Below, piece by piece: positions 18,599 through 26,833 of a stretch of 52,881 nt of DNA. This DNA is from Marinifilaceae bacterium (GTDB lineage: Bacteria > Bacteroidota > Bacteroidia > Bacteroidales > Marinifilaceae). Within the stretch, counting starts at the first letter, position 1. Every line of letters begins with the position of its first letter. Location: the NCBI GenBank assembly GCA_016936255.1, contig JAFGYE010000045.1:1-52881 (forward strand). Reading direction: 5' to 3'. The notes beneath the pieces are model-generated. The model was not told where the DNA came from. It ran no database searches and worked only from the letters and a program-made list of their open reading frames with translations. The position numbers and the translations under genes were made by a program.

Positions 18599-19869
18599 AC
18601 ACACAAATACAAAAAGCCAAAGAAGGCATTGTCACAGCCGAAATGCATATCGTTGCAAAAAACGAAAGAGTTGATGTTGAATGGCTGCGAAATGAGATTG
18701 CACAGGGGCGGATTGTAATCCCCAAAAACAAAAATCATGACTTTCCGGCTGTAGCAATAGGGAATGGTTTGCGAACTAAGGTAAATGCTAACATGGGCAC
18801 ATCCGAGAAGCATTGCCATTTTGAAGAGGAACTGGAAAAAATGAAAGTAGCTGTTCAATATGGTGCCGATGCAATTATGGATTTATCAACGGGCGGCGAT
18901 CTGCATATTATTCTTCAACGAATACTTAAGGAGTCTTCTGTAATGGTTGGTACTGTACCCATTTATGGTGTAGCTACACGTTTGCTGGCCGAAGGAAAAG
19001 AGATTAAAGAACTCGATCCGGAAGATCTGTTTCGTGAAATTGAAACTCAGGCAAAAATGGGGGTTGATTTTATGACCTTGCACTGCGGCGTTACCAAAGT
19101 TTCCCTTTCCTTTCTTGAGAATGATAAACGAGTGTGTGGCATTGTAAGCCGGGGAGGAGCTTTGCTGAAGCGCTGGATGAAAGAAAACGGGAAGGAGAAT
19201 CCATTGTATGAACAATACGACCGGGTTTTGGATATTTGCAAACAATACGATGTAACCATTAGTTTGGGTGATGGTTTGCGTCCGGGAGCCGGTGCTGATG
19301 CTACCGATCGGGCACAAGTTGCAGAATTGCTGGTTTTAGGGGAATTGGTCGATCACGCCAGAGACAAAGGTGTGCAGGTAATGGTAGAAGGTCCCGGCCA
19401 CATGCCTTTGGATCAGATTGAAGCCAATATGAAATTGATGAAAAGACTTTGCCGCGAAGCACCGTTTTACGTGTTGGGGCCTTTGGTTACTGATTCGGCT
19501 CCCGGATACGATCACATTGTGGGAGCAATTGGGGGTACGATTGCAGCCATTCACGGTGCCGATTTTCTGTGTTACGTAACGCCTGCCGAGCATTTGTGCC
19601 TGCCCGATGCTAAAGACGTAAAGGAAGGTGTAATTGCAAGCCGGATTGCTGCACATGCTGCCGATTTAGTGAATAATGTGGCAGGTGCCCGTGATCGGGA
19701 TCTGATAATTTCGAAAGCACGTTACGAACTGGATTGGGAGACAATGTTTACAAATAGTATCGATCCTGAATTGGCCAGAAAGCGGAAAATGGAATCGGAA
19801 AGCAGTGAAGAGGATCACTGTACCATGTGCGGGAACCTGTGCGCAGTTAAAAATGATAAAAGCATGTAA
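18595..19869 (+). CDS. thiC: Phosphomethylpyrimidine synthase (HMP-P synthase)
   Basis: A 424-residue radical SAM enzyme that rearranges aminoimidazole ribotide into hydroxymethylpyrimidine phosphate. The protein follows ThiC from the N-terminal GNGLRTKVNANMG through MDLSTGGD, FMTLHCGVT, SLGDGLRPG and EGPGHMPLD. The cluster-binding cysteines are at the C-terminus, Cys409, Cys412 and Cys416 (CTMCGNLC), in the spacing I associate with the short form lacking the N-terminal extension of proteobacterial ThiC. It overlaps thiE by 4 bp and is 2 bp from thiD. The operon thus encodes both precursor branches. Confidence 0.97.
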   Translation: MNTQIQKAKEGIVTAEMHIVAKNERVDVEWLRNEIAQGRIVIPKNKNHDFPAVAIGNGLRTKVNANMGTSEKHCHFEEELEKMKVAVQYGADAIMDLSTGGDLHIILQRILKESSVMVGTVPIYGVATRLLAEGKEIKELDPEDLFREIETQAKMGVDFMTLHCGVTKVSLSFLENDKRVCGIVSRGGALLKRWMKENGKENPLYEQYDRVLDICKQYDVTISLGDGLRPGAGADATDRAQVAELLVLGELVDHARDKGVQVMVEGPGHMPLDQIEANMKLMKRLCREAPFYVLGPLVTDSAPGYDHIVGAIGGTIAAIHGADFLCYVTPAEHLCLPDAKDVKEGVIASRIAAHAADLVNNVAGARDRDLIISKARYELDWETMFTNSIDPELARKRKMESESSEEDHCTMCGNLCAVKNDKSM

Positions 19870-19871
19870 GT

Positions 19872-20618
19872 ATGGAATACTTTTTAACAATTGCAGCTTC
19901 GGATAGCAGTGGTGGAGCAGGCATACAACAAGATTGTAAAGTGGCACATGATTTGGGTTATTGGGCACTTTCGGCACTAACAGGAATTACAGTTCAAAAT
20001 TTTGAAAAAGTATTTGCTGTGGAGCCTGTAAATCACGAATTGCTGCAATCTCAAATAAAGAATTTGTTTCAATCATTTCCTGTTCGAACGGTTAAGATTG
20101 GAGCGGTTTGCAGCAAGGAGAATCTGATGGTGATCAGCAATTGTTTAAAACACTTTCCGAAAACACATGTGGTTCTCGATCCGGTTTTGGCCTCTACCAG
20201 CGGAAAAGCTCTTTTCGATTCATCAGCATTGCATTTGCTGAAAGAGGAATTGTTTCCCTTATGCGAACTGATTACTCCCAACAAAAATGAGTTTGAATTG
20301 CTTGCCGATTGCAGGATCAATACATTGGAGGAGGGAATCGAAATTGCAAAACAGAAGAGCAGGGAGTGGTGTACTTCCATTTTACTAAAAGGCGGTCATT
20401 TTACAGATGCTAAAATCAGGGAAGCTTTAATCTGTAAGAAAGAGGTTTATCATTTTGAAAAGAAGAGGAAGAATTTTGACTATCAACATGGAACCGGCTG
20501 TACTTTGTCTACAGCGGTTTCCTGTTTTTTGGGAGAAAATGAATCGGTTTTAAATTCGTGTCGCCTGGCTTCTGATTATTTAGACCAGCATTATTCCTCT
20601 TTGCAGGATCAGTTTTGA
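19872..20618 (+). CDS. thiD: Hydroxymethylpyrimidine/phosphomethylpyrimidine kinase
   Basis: A 248-residue ribokinase-fold kinase that phosphorylates HMP and HMP-P to give HMP pyrophosphate for ThiE. The N-terminal AASDSSGGAGIQQD is the substrate-binding signature, VLDPVLASTSG and LLKGGH are conserved internal blocks, and HGTGCTLSTAV carries the ATP anion-hole and catalytic region. It is the last gene of the thi4-thiE-thiC-thiD operon. Its TGA stop is the exact start of a 42-bp tandem repeat array, and a TTG overlapping the stop could in principle start a further frame through the array. Confidence 0.96.
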   Translation: MEYFLTIAASDSSGGAGIQQDCKVAHDLGYWALSALTGITVQNFEKVFAVEPVNHELLQSQIKNLFQSFPVRTVKIGAVCSKENLMVISNCLKHFPKTHVVLDPVLASTSGKALFDSSALHLLKEELFPLCELITPNKNEFELLADCRINTLEEGIEIAKQKSREWCTSILLKGGHFTDAKIREALICKKEVYHFEKKRKNFDYQHGTGCTLSTAVSCFLGENESVLNSCRLASDYLDQHYSSLQDQF

Positions 20619-20968
20619 AAATGGCTGTTTTACTTTATATAAATGGGCATCTGCTTGCGTGGATGCCCATTTTAGCAAAATACAAAGCCCTCTCACTTTC
20701 GTGGATGCCGGTTTTAGCGGCAAACAATGCTCTCGGAGTTTCAAGAATGTTGATTGAAGCAAAACACAAACCCTTCGGAGTTTTAAAAATGCCGGTTTTA
20801 GTGACGCACAATGCTCATGTTTTTTCGTGGATGCCCATTTTAGAGCCACACAAGCCTTTCGGAGTTTCAAGAATGCCGGTTTTAGTGACGCACAATGCTC
20901 ATATTTTTTCGTGGATGCCCATTTTTGTAACACACACATGCCTCGGAGTTTCGAAAATGCCACTCTCG
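20618..20968. repeat. 42-bp tandem repeat array, open in frame on both strands
   Basis: Eight units of exactly 42 bp begin at 20618, 20660, 20702, 20744, 20786, 20828, 20870 and 20912, followed by a partial ninth to about 20968. The first unit is diverged. Read on the plus strand, each unit gives 14 codons with the pattern (W/R/K)MP(V/I)L followed by nine variable residues usually ending in Ser; from the fourth unit, two subtypes alternate to give an 84-bp super-period. Because 42 is a multiple of three, a plus frame (ATG at 20621 to a stop ending at 20980) and a minus frame (20963 to 20580) both stay open. Neither protein resembles anything I recognise, so I treat this as noncoding repeat DNA with low certainty. 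Confidence 0.9.
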
Positions 20969-21125
20969 TGTACTCTGTAAGTCCTGTATAATCTGAAAAC
21001 TTTCAATAATAAGCTGTTAAGTAATGTTTCGAATGCTGATATCAACAAAGAAAAAGAGACTGTTCACGAAACTGTGTTTAAAGGCCTTAATCAATCATTA
21101 AGTACGGTATCGTCTTTTTTGTTAT

Positions 21126-21419
21126 TTAATTCAGTTTCTCAGCTTCGTAAATATTCAGTTCGTTTTTTGCTTCAAGAAAACCTTTCACTTCAGCGATGTA
21201 TTTAGTCATGTGCTCAGCATTTAAATGCTTGTCGAGAGCTGGTTTAGATTCCCATCGCTCGAATAGAAAAAGTTCCGAATCAGAAGTCAGCTTTTGGTGA
21301 AGTTCGTACTCCAAACATCCGTCTTCTTGTCTCACCAGCTCGGACACATTATTGAATGCATTAATGAAATCCTGCTTACAGCCGGCCTTAGGTCTTATTT
21401 TTACATTTACGATGATCAT
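21126..21419 (-). CDS. Antibiotic biosynthesis monooxygenase (ABM) domain protein
   Basis: A 97-residue single-domain protein of the ABM superfamily (dimeric ferredoxin-like fold), similar in size to YgiN-type putative quinol monooxygenases. The visible family features are the N-terminal strand IIVNVKIRPK, the helix CKQDFINAFNNVSELVRQEDGCLEYELHQ and the FLFERWESKPALDKHLN segment. The reaction is not predictable. It stands alone, convergent with the repeat array downstream of the thiamine operon and in the same orientation as the S24 repressor gene. Confidence 0.85.
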   Translation of the reverse strand: MIIVNVKIRPKAGCKQDFINAFNNVSELVRQEDGCLEYELHQKLTSDSELFLFERWESKPALDKHLNAEHMTKYIAEVKGFLEAKNELNIYEAEKLN

Positions 21420-21538
21420 GATATTTCTATTAAATAACGTTAGTTTTTAGTCTTACTTTATTTTTTATTCGTAGTAAAGTTAAATTATTGTTTTTATAAT
21501 CTGAATTTTTAGACTTGAAGCTTTTGTTCTTCTGTTTG

Positions 21539-22249
21539 TTATTCAATCTCAAACCCGTTAAAAGTCTCAAATTTCCAGATTTCAATTACGTTCTTAATAG
21601 GCAATTCGTAAGGCTTGTAGTTTCGGTTCGAGGATACCAAAAGGAGTGTTTGGTTTTTCTCCAACTGTTTGTAAACTACTTTAAAAACAATCCCATCTTC
21701 AAGTGTTACTATAATACAGGGAGTACCATCTTTAATTTGCTCCCAGTTTTGAATAAAGGAAGCAGTTACCCATGCACCTTCGGGAATTGGCAGCATCGAA
21801 TCTCCTGCAATTTGAAACGTTCGGTAGGTTTTATCTTTAGGAAGAAAGGGCAATGAGAATTTTGGCAGTGAGCCGATAAACTCCAAATCGCCGTAGCTGT
21901 TTGTATAGCCAGCCTGAGCTTTTAGGGGAACCATTTCAATGTTCTCTTCTCCATCTTTGTTTACGGATATGGTGAGCAGGCGTAATTTTTTTCCGGTAAC
22001 ATCAATATCGAATCCATCTTCTATCTGCGAAAGCTGAAATTCCGACAGCTCTGCTAAATTGTAGCGCAGCAATGCATCTATTGATACACCAAAGTATTCA
22101 GCGAATTTAATCAATACCTTAAACGGTGGCTGAACATTTTTTTCATATCCTGCCAAAGTAGTTCTTGTAATGTCCAGTTGTTCAGCTAAACTAAGTTGAG
22201 ATTTCTTTCTCCGCTGACGCAGGAACTTAATATTTTCTGCAAAAAACAT
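21539..22249 (-). CDS. LexA-like transcriptional repressor: HTH (XRE) plus S24 peptidase domain
   Basis: A 236-residue repressor. Residues 1-62 form an XRE-type helix-turn-helix (SLAEQLDITRTTLAGYEKN). The C-terminal half is an S24 autoprotease: a likely cleavage site Ala113-Gly114 (KAQAGY), the nucleophile Ser151 in GDSMLP, and the general base Lys190 in GIVFKVV. Such proteins cleave themselves when RecA is activated by DNA damage. The gene diverges from dinB, and two 17-bp palindromes sit between them. A perfect -7 element (TATCTTTG, minus strand, 22263-22270) precedes this gene by 13 bp, and the first palindrome lies just upstream of it, so the repressor probably controls its own expression and dinB. 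RecA responsiveness is inferred. Confidence 0.9.
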   Translation of the reverse strand: MFFAENIKFLRQRRKKSQLSLAEQLDITRTTLAGYEKNVQPPFKVLIKFAEYFGVSIDALLRYNLAELSEFQLSQIEDGFDIDVTGKKLRLLTISVNKDGEENIEMVPLKAQAGYTNSYGDLEFIGSLPKFSLPFLPKDKTYRTFQIAGDSMLPIPEGAWVTASFIQNWEQIKDGTPCIIVTLEDGIVFKVVYKQLEKNQTLLLVSSNRNYKPYELPIKNVIEIWKFETFNGFEIE

Positions 22250-22262
22250 AGCTTCTTTTTTT

Positions 22263-22270
22263 CAAAGATA
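22263..22270 (-). promoter_or_regulatory. -7 promoter element of the S24 repressor gene
   Basis: TATCTTTG on the minus strand matches TAnnTTTG exactly and would start transcription about 7 nt before the ATG at 22249. The palindrome at 22279-22295 falls between it and the expected -33 position. Confidence 0.6.
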
Positions 22271-22278
22271 GCAATTAA

Positions 22279-22318
22279 TGACTAAATTATAGTCAGAATA
22301 ATGACGAAAATATCGACA
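22279..22318. promoter_or_regulatory. Two 17-bp operator-like palindromes between repressor and dinB
   Basis: Site 1 (22279-22295) is TGACTAAATTATAGTCA, with perfect 6-bp arms and a 5-bp A/T centre. Site 2 (22302-22318) is TGACGAAAATATCGACA, the same length and architecture with one mismatch between arms. Their centres are 23 bp apart. Site 1 overlaps the repressor promoter and site 2 ends four bases before the dinB start codon, the layout expected for a divergent repressor controlling both genes. Confidence 0.7.
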
Positions 22319-22322
22319 ATTA

Positions 22323-23528
22323 GTGAGAAAGACAATATTGCATATGGATTTGGATACTTTTTTTGTGTCCTGTGAACGGCTTTTAGACAACAGGTTGAAT
22401 AATCGTCCGGTACTGATTGGAGGAACATCAGACAGAGGTGTTGTGGCTGCCTGCAGTTACGAAGCGCGTGTGTATGGCATTCATTCTGCCATGCCTATGA
22501 AAATGGCCAGGCTATTATGTCCGGGTGCTGTTGTGATAAGAGGAGATAGCGGGACTTACAGTAAGTTTTCCGACATGGTGACTGAAATTGTAAAGGAACG
22601 AGCACCTGTTTTCGAAAAATCATCGATTGATGAGTTTTACGTGGACATTACCGGAATGGATCGTTTTGTGCAGACCAGTTATTTGTGGTCGAGGGAATTA
22701 CGGGAGAAGATTTTAAAAGAGACAAATTTACCCATTTCTTTTGGTCTTTCTACGAGCAAAACGGTTTCGAAGGTGGGAACAGGAGAGGCCAAACCCAATA
22801 ATCACATCGAAATTCCGGAAGGAAACGAAATGCCTTTTTTGGCGCCTCTTTCCATAAAGAAAATACCCATGGTAGGCGATAAAACCTATCACAAGTTACG
22901 AAGTATGGGGGTAGAAAAAATTCGAACCGTACAGGAAATGTCCATGGAATTGATGGAACGGGTATTGGGTAAAAACGGCACGGTAATCTGGAAAAAGGCA
23001 CAAGGAATTGACAATACTCCTGTAGTGGCCTGGAACGAGAGAAAATCCATATCCAGCGAGCGGACTTTCGAGAAAAATACCACCGATGTGACCAAATTAC
23101 GCAGTTTGTTGGTGGCTATGGCCGAAAATCTGTGTTATCAACTGCGAAATGGAAACAAACTAACTGCTTGTGTGACGGTTAAGATCCGATATTCCGATTT
23201 TCAGACGTATACAAAACAGAAGCGAATTCCCTACACATCTTTAGATCATACACTCATCGCTGTAGTGCTTGATTTGTTTGAGAAGATGTATGAGCGCAGA
23301 GTATTGATTCGTTTGATTGGTGTTTGTTTTAGCTATTTGGTGGGCGGAACGTATCAAATTCGTTTGTTCGAGGATTCGGAGAAGCTGATTAAATTGTATC
23401 AGGCCATGGACCTTGTGCGCAACCGTTACGGACAAAGTGCCGTGAAGCGCGCCATTGGAATGGGCTCAACAACAATTGGAGGGATGAACCCTTTCAATGG
23501 TAAGACACCAATTATTCCGGCACACTAA
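22323..23528 (+). CDS. dinB: DNA polymerase IV (Y-family translesion polymerase)
   Basis: A 401-residue Y-family polymerase able to extend past damaged bases. Metal-binding residues are intact: Asp9 and Asp11 in HMDLDTFF and Asp103-Glu104 in SSIDEFYVD. The helix-hairpin-helix and little-finger regions follow. QIRLF at 345-349 resembles the beta-clamp-binding motif QLxLF. The start is GTG at 22323; the family begins a few residues before the first catalytic Asp, and the next ATG would start right at that Asp. The gene diverges from an S24 repressor, with a palindrome four bases upstream, and is followed by a DnaE homologue, so a damage-induced mutagenesis role is likely. Confidence 0.95.
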   Translation: MRKTILHMDLDTFFVSCERLLDNRLNNRPVLIGGTSDRGVVAACSYEARVYGIHSAMPMKMARLLCPGAVVIRGDSGTYSKFSDMVTEIVKERAPVFEKSSIDEFYVDITGMDRFVQTSYLWSRELREKILKETNLPISFGLSTSKTVSKVGTGEAKPNNHIEIPEGNEMPFLAPLSIKKIPMVGDKTYHKLRSMGVEKIRTVQEMSMELMERVLGKNGTVIWKKAQGIDNTPVVAWNERKSISSERTFEKNTTDVTKLRSLLVAMAENLCYQLRNGNKLTACVTVKIRYSDFQTYTKQKRIPYTSLDHTLIAVVLDLFEKMYERRVLIRLIGVCFSYLVGGTYQIRLFEDSEKLIKLYQAMDLVRNRYGQSAVKRAIGMGSTTIGGMNPFNGKTPIIPAH

Positions 23529-23550
23529 AGACGATGAATGAGAATTATGA

Positions 23551-23735
23551 ATTAGTAATGATGAATTAAGAATTAACAGGGTGAAAGAAGATATTCTCAT
23601 TATCCCTGGGCTGAAGCCACAGGGCAATGCATTATATTATTGTTGTTTCAAGACTTTTATATCATTCGACTGTTTGACTGTTCGACTGTTCGATCTTTCC
23701 AGACTCTTAAACCCTTCCAGACTTTTTAGACTTTA
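23551..23735 (+). repeat. Dispersed intergenic repeat, copy upstream of dnaE
   Basis: This spacer contains, in order, an AT-rich tract with several GAATTA words, a CCCTGGGCTGAAGCCACAGGGCAA block, TTGTTGTTTCAAGACTTTTA, CATTCGACTGTTTGACTG and a closing CCAGACTTTTTAGACTTT-like block. The same sequence of blocks recurs downstream of dnaE at 26697-26833. No coding frame is visible. Confidence 0.75.
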
Positions 23736-23740
23736 CAACC

Positions 23741-26686
23741 ATGCTTTTAAATTGCCATAGCTACTACAGTTTTAAATACGGAACACTTTCTGTTGAAGAT
23801 CTTTTAAAAGAGGTTACTGCAGGAGGATTTACGACTATTGCCTTAACGGATATCAATAATACCGCAGCAAGTCTTGATTTTGTAAGGCAATGTGCGGCGT
23901 TTGGTATTCGCCCTGTGGTGGGAATCGATTTTCGGAATGGAACTCAGCAACAGTATGTTGCAATTGCTAAAAATACAGATGGATTTCGTGAACTGAATGC
24001 GTTCTTAACCCTTCATTTGCACGAAAAGAGAGCGTTTTTACCGAATGCACCCAGCTTTAAACATGCCTGTGTCGTTTATCCTTTTACGTCAGAGCTTTGT
24101 GATTTAAAAGAATATGAATATGTAGGTGTGAACCCTCAGGATTTACTTCGTTTGCCGTTTACTGAGTGGAAAAACCATCAGCATAAGTTGGTGGTTTTGC
24201 AAACAGCGAGCTTTCGAAACAAACGCGATTACAACATTCACCGTTTGTTGCGGGCCATCGATAAGAATACTTTGTTAAGCAAACTGCCCAAGTCTGAACA
24301 AGCTGATTTTGAGGATCGATACCGAAGTAGAAGTGAACTTTTAGAGATTTACAGGGAGTATCCAAAAATTATTGAGAATACAGAAAATCTATTGAATTCC
24401 TGCAATATGGAGTTTGAGTTTGGAAGCAACAAAAACAAAAAGCACTTTACCTCTTCGGAGGAGGAAGATTTTGAACTGTTGAAGCGCGAGGCCTGCGAAG
24501 GATTAAAATATCGTTACGATCAGGTAACCGATGAGATTTTGGATCGCCTGAACAAGGAATTGAAGGTAATTCGGGAGTTGAGCTTTTGTTCCTATTTTCT
24601 GATTAATTGGGATCTGGTAAAATATGCTATGAGTAAAGGATATTACCATGTAGGGCGGGGAAGCGGTGCCAATAGTCTGGTTGCTTACCTTCTGAGAATC
24701 ACTAATGTTGACCCGGTTGACTTAGATCTTTACTTTGAGCGTTTTATTAATCCCTTCCGAACATCGCCACCCGATTTTGATATCGACTTTTCCTGGACCG
24801 ATCGTGATGATGTGACTCACTATTTGTTTGATAAATATGGTTGGGACAGAGTTGCTTTGCTTGGTACTTTTATCACTTTCAATCATAAATCAGCCTTTCG
24901 TGAAATTGGTAAGGTATTTGGTTTGCCCGATGAAGAGATTACCCGCCTGCAAAAAAATCCCAATCCCGATCAGGCCGATGAATATGGAAAATGGGTAATT
25001 CGTTACAGCCGGTATATTGCAGGTTTTCCGAGTCATGGAAGCATCCACTCCAGTGGGATTTTAATTGCAGATGAACCAATAAACAACTATTCAGCAACCG
25101 AACTTTTGCCAAAAGGTTTCCCGTCCACTCAGTTCGACATGTACATTGCTGAAGACTTGGGCTTGCACAAGTTCGATATTCTGAGTCAGCGTGGATTGGG
25201 TAAAATTAAAGACACGCTTGCCATTATCAAGCAAAATCATGGCATTGATATCGACATTCACAATACCAAATTGTTTATGGAAGATGTGCGGATAAAGCGC
25301 ATGTTAAAAAGAGGTGAAGCTATCGGCTGTTTTTATGTGGAATCGCCGGCCATGCGTATGCTTTTAACCAAATTAAAGGCCGAAGATTACAAGCGGTTGG
25401 TTGCTGCAAGTTCCATTATCAGACCGGGAGTGGCTAAGAGTGGAATGATGCGCGAGTACATTCTCCGCTTTCAGGATGAAAACAGAAGGGAAGAGGCCAA
25501 ACGTGAAATTCCCGACCTATACCGCATATTGGAGGAAACTTACGGTGTGATGGTGTATCAGGAAGATGTGATTAAAGTAGCGCATTATTTTGCCGGTTTA
25601 TCGCTCGACGAAGCAGATGTTTTGCGCAGAGGAATGTCCTGGAAGTTTAAGCAAAGAAATGAATTTGCGAAAGTTCGGGATAAGTTTTTTTCCAATTGCA
25701 GGCAAAAAGGCTATGCAGATGCAATTGTTCAGGATATTTGGCGGCAGATTGAAAGCTTTGCCAATTACGCCTTTGCAAAAGGACATTCGGCCAGTTATGC
25801 GGTGGAGAGTTTTCAGGCGCTGTATTTAAAAGCATATTATCCATTAGAATATATGGTGGCAACGCTGAACAATGGCGGTGGTTTTTATTCTGCACAACTC
25901 TACTTGCATGAAGCGGTAATGCATGGAGCCACGGTTGAAGCACCTTGTGTAAATCGAAGTTCTTGGGAGAATCGAATTCAGGGAAGAACAATATGGTTGG
26001 GTTTCTATCTTTTGCATGATTTGGAAAGAACAATCGGAAAAAATCTGATTAATGAGCGGAATGAGAATGGCATATTTACAAGCTTGCGCGATTTTGTGAA
26101 TCGATTTCCTGTTAGTTTGGAGCAATTAATTGTTTTGATACGGGTGGGAGCCTTCCGTTTTACCGGAAAAGGCAAAAAAGAATTGCTTTGGGATGCTCAT
26201 TTTCTATTGGGGCATAGTAAAAAGATCAAGTCCGAAAAAACCTTGTTCCAGACTGAGGTGAAAGAGTTCAAGCTTCCGGATCTATGGAAACATCAATTGG
26301 AAGATGCCTTTGATGAAATTGAATTGCTGGGTTTATCCATACAGTCGCCTTTCGAATTGCTGAAAGATGAGCTTCCTTCCGATTTAAAGGCATGTCATTT
26401 GCCTCGACTGATTAATCGGTATGTTCGCATTGTTGGCTTTTTGATTACTCGAAAACCAACCAAGGCCAGCAATGGAAAAATCATGTTTTTTGGAACCTGG
26501 ATCGATTTGGATGGACATTGGATCGATACTGTTCATTTTCCACCAGTTGCCAAAGAGTATCCATTTCGCGGGCCCGGTTGCTATTGCATAGAAGGAAAAG
26601 TAACTGTGGAATATGGATTTTTAAGCATTGAAGTGAGCAAAATGGAACGGATGCCAAATTTGAGTTTAGACGATGTGACAAAGTAA
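23741..26686 (+). CDS. dnaE: DNA polymerase III alpha subunit, short DnaE type
   Basis: A 981-residue C-family polymerase. It has an N-terminal PHP domain (CHSYYSFKYG near residue 5; the usual first His of the HxH motif is Asn, so PHP phosphatase-like activity is probably lost), a palm with catalytic aspartates in PPDFDIDFSW, a helix-hairpin-helix region and a C-terminal OB fold beginning YVRIVGFLITR. It is clearly shorter than replicative DnaE proteins (about 1150-1250 residues in this phylum) and close in size to error-prone DnaE2/ImuC. It lies 212 bp after dinB and the S24 repressor, so I favour a translesion polymerase, not the replicative one. It is flanked on both sides by copies of the same intergenic repeat. 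Confidence 0.92.
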   Translation: MLLNCHSYYSFKYGTLSVEDLLKEVTAGGFTTIALTDINNTAASLDFVRQCAAFGIRPVVGIDFRNGTQQQYVAIAKNTDGFRELNAFLTLHLHEKRAFLPNAPSFKHACVVYPFTSELCDLKEYEYVGVNPQDLLRLPFTEWKNHQHKLVVLQTASFRNKRDYNIHRLLRAIDKNTLLSKLPKSEQADFEDRYRSRSELLEIYREYPKIIENTENLLNSCNMEFEFGSNKNKKHFTSSEEEDFELLKREACEGLKYRYDQVTDEILDRLNKELKVIRELSFCSYFLINWDLVKYAMSKGYYHVGRGSGANSLVAYLLRITNVDPVDLDLYFERFINPFRTSPPDFDIDFSWTDRDDVTHYLFDKYGWDRVALLGTFITFNHKSAFREIGKVFGLPDEEITRLQKNPNPDQADEYGKWVIRYSRYIAGFPSHGSIHSSGILIADEPINNYSATELLPKGFPSTQFDMYIAEDLGLHKFDILSQRGLGKIKDTLAIIKQNHGIDIDIHNTKLFMEDVRIKRMLKRGEAIGCFYVESPAMRMLLTKLKAEDYKRLVAASSIIRPGVAKSGMMREYILRFQDENRREEAKREIPDLYRILEETYGVMVYQEDVIKVAHYFAGLSLDEADVLRRGMSWKFKQRNEFAKVRDKFFSNCRQKGYADAIVQDIWRQIESFANYAFAKGHSASYAVESFQALYLKAYYPLEYMVATLNNGGGFYSAQLYLHEAVMHGATVEAPCVNRSSWENRIQGRTIWLGFYLLHDLERTIGKNLINERNENGIFTSLRDFVNRFPVSLEQLIVLIRVGAFRFTGKGKKELLWDAHFLLGHSKKIKSEKTLFQTEVKEFKLPDLWKHQLEDAFDEIELLGLSIQSPFELLKDELPSDLKACHLPRLINRYVRIVGFLITRKPTKASNGKIMFFGTWIDLDGHWIDTVHFPPVAKEYPFRGPGCYCIEGKVTVEYGFLSIEVSKMERMPNLSLDDVTK

Positions 26687-26696
26687 TTATGAGTTA

Positions 26697-26833
26697 TGAA
26701 TTAGTAATTAAAAAGGAAGAGGTTTATTTTAACCCTGAGCCAAGGCCACACGGCAAAACATTCGATTACTGTTGTTTTATGACTTTTAGACCATTCGACT
26801 GTTTGACTTTTCCCGACCTTTCTAGACTTTGTT
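26697..26833. repeat. Dispersed intergenic repeat, copy downstream of dnaE
   Basis: This spacer repeats the block order of 23551-23735 in the same orientation: an AT-rich ATGAATTAGTAATTA tract, CCCTGAGCCAAGGCCACACGGCAA, TACTGTTGTTTTATGACTTTTAGA, CATTCGACTGTTTGACTT and TCTAGACTTTG. The last few bases form the 3' end of pyrD. The two copies are imperfect but collinear. Confidence 0.75.

Noticed and set aside
20580-20963. A long open frame on the minus strand through the 42-bp array
   Set aside because: It exists because 42 is a multiple of three; it overlaps the end of thiD, and its repetitive sequence resembles no known protein. The plus-strand frame is equally open, so neither is called as a gene.
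20618-20968. The 42-bp array as a possible CRISPR array
   Set aside because: Units are contiguous variants of each other with no unique spacers, and no cas genes are nearby.
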